From JBDTNQ01 sp039933635 (GTDB lineage: Bacteria; Acidobacteriota; Vicinamibacteria; Vicinamibacterales; SCN-69-37), in the NCBI GenBank assembly GCA_039933635.1, contig JBDTNQ010000109.1, forward strand, positions 1-15,310: DNA of 15,310 nt, written 5' to 3'. The translations under genes and the position numbers were made by a program. Shown here piece by piece: positions 15,101-15,310 of the stretch. Position 1 is the first letter of the stretch. Every line of letters starts with the position of its first letter. The notes beneath the pieces are model-generated. The model made no database searches. It saw only the letters and a program-made list of their open reading frames with translations, and had not been told where the DNA came from.

Positions 15101-15310
15101 TCGCGCTTCCGGTCGGCGGCGCGCTTGCGCAAATGCCTGACGAGCGCGCTGCCTGCACCGATCCCTACGAGCACGATGGTCGTCGGTTCGGGCACGGGGA
15201 TCGGACCATCAATTGGCGGCCCAGAAGGGGGCTCGTTTGGTGGATTTGGAGGCGGCGGGTTGACGGTCGGACCCGGAGGATTCGGACCCGGAGGATTCGG
15301 ACCCGGAGGA
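15097..15310 (-). CDS. PEP-CTERM sorting-signal protein (3' end; start beyond the window)
   Basis: Only the last 70 residues are present; the gene enters from the right edge. They comprise a proline-rich stem with PPGPN repeats and then PPPPNPPNEPPSGPP. A classical PEP-CTERM signal follows: VPEPTT, the hydrophobic helix IVLVGIGAGSALV, and a basic tail RHLRKRAADRKRE. The tail is longer and more charged than the usual few arginines. The stop TGA (15097-15099) overlaps the exosortase start GTG (15098-15100), so the two proteins are probably made from one mRNA in a fixed ratio. The neighbouring exosortase is the obvious processing enzyme. The proline-rich stem would hold the unseen N-terminal domain away from the membrane or surface. 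What that domain does cannot be seen here. This frame was too short and partial for standard gene calling but is clear on inspection. Confidence 0.88.
   Translation of the reverse strand, partial: PPGPNPPGPNPPGPTVNPPPPNPPNEPPSGPPIDGPIPVPEPTTIVLVGIGAGSALVRHLRKRAADRKRE
15268..15310 (-). repeat. 15-bp tandem repeat coding for PPGPN
   Basis: The unit cggacccggaggatt occurs at 15268-15282 and 15283-15297, with a third copy (13 of 15 bases visible) at 15298-15310. The visible copies are identical and continue out of the window. On the minus strand each unit encodes the pentapeptide PPGPN, so length changes by one unit keep the reading frame. Confidence 0.85.

Overview
The window reads as a piece of a high-GC chromosome from a free-living Gram-negative bacterium. 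Supporting signs are Sec signal peptides and a lipoprotein signal, a di-heme peroxidase of the periplasmic type, and an exosortase/PEP-CTERM locus, which occurs only in bacteria with an outer membrane. The mix of families, the many GTG starts and the low-complexity 'gaaccc'-type spacers remind me of Acidobacteriota, perhaps Vicinamibacteria. That assignment is an inference; there is no rRNA or marker gene here to prove it. Genes are tightly packed, with no gene-free stretch above 300 bases, and I see no tRNA, rRNA, CRISPR array, transposase or phage gene.

Layout. (A) 55-4975, minus strand: five genes in a row, read from right to left. They are a small secreted lipocalin-like protein, a YceI family periplasmic protein, a secreted TPR protein, a di-heme cytochrome c peroxidase, and a membrane-anchored MutS-type ATPase without a mismatch-recognition domain. 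The first four are exported and closely spaced. A 12-bp GC-rich hairpin separates the peroxidase from the MutS-like gene. (B) 5022-6164, plus strand, divergent from A: a protein with a C-terminal diadenylate-cyclase-like domain. (C) 6209-10975, plus strand: an aldo/keto reductase followed by a complete RbsCBA-type sugar ABC transporter in the order permease, lipoprotein binding protein, double ATPase. This looks like an uptake and oxidation/reduction unit for a sugar or polyol of unknown identity. (D) 11007-11984, minus strand: a type 2 argC of arginine synthesis. (E) 12147-12680, plus strand: a small protein made of two PARP-type zinc fingers, which is rare in bacteria. (F) 12682-13491, minus strand: a secreted protein of unknown function. 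(G) 13545-15310, minus strand: a three-gene unit of a PEP-CTERM protein (3' end only), an exosortase and EpsI, joined by two 4-base GTGA stop/start overlaps.

The points most worth following are the compact exosortase unit with its own proline-rich substrate, the double PARP-finger protein without any ADP-ribosyltransferase domain, and the diadenylate-cyclase-like protein that keeps the DGA and RH motifs but seems to lack the usual acidic SEE motif. All functional statements rest on reading motifs by eye; no search or structure prediction was run.
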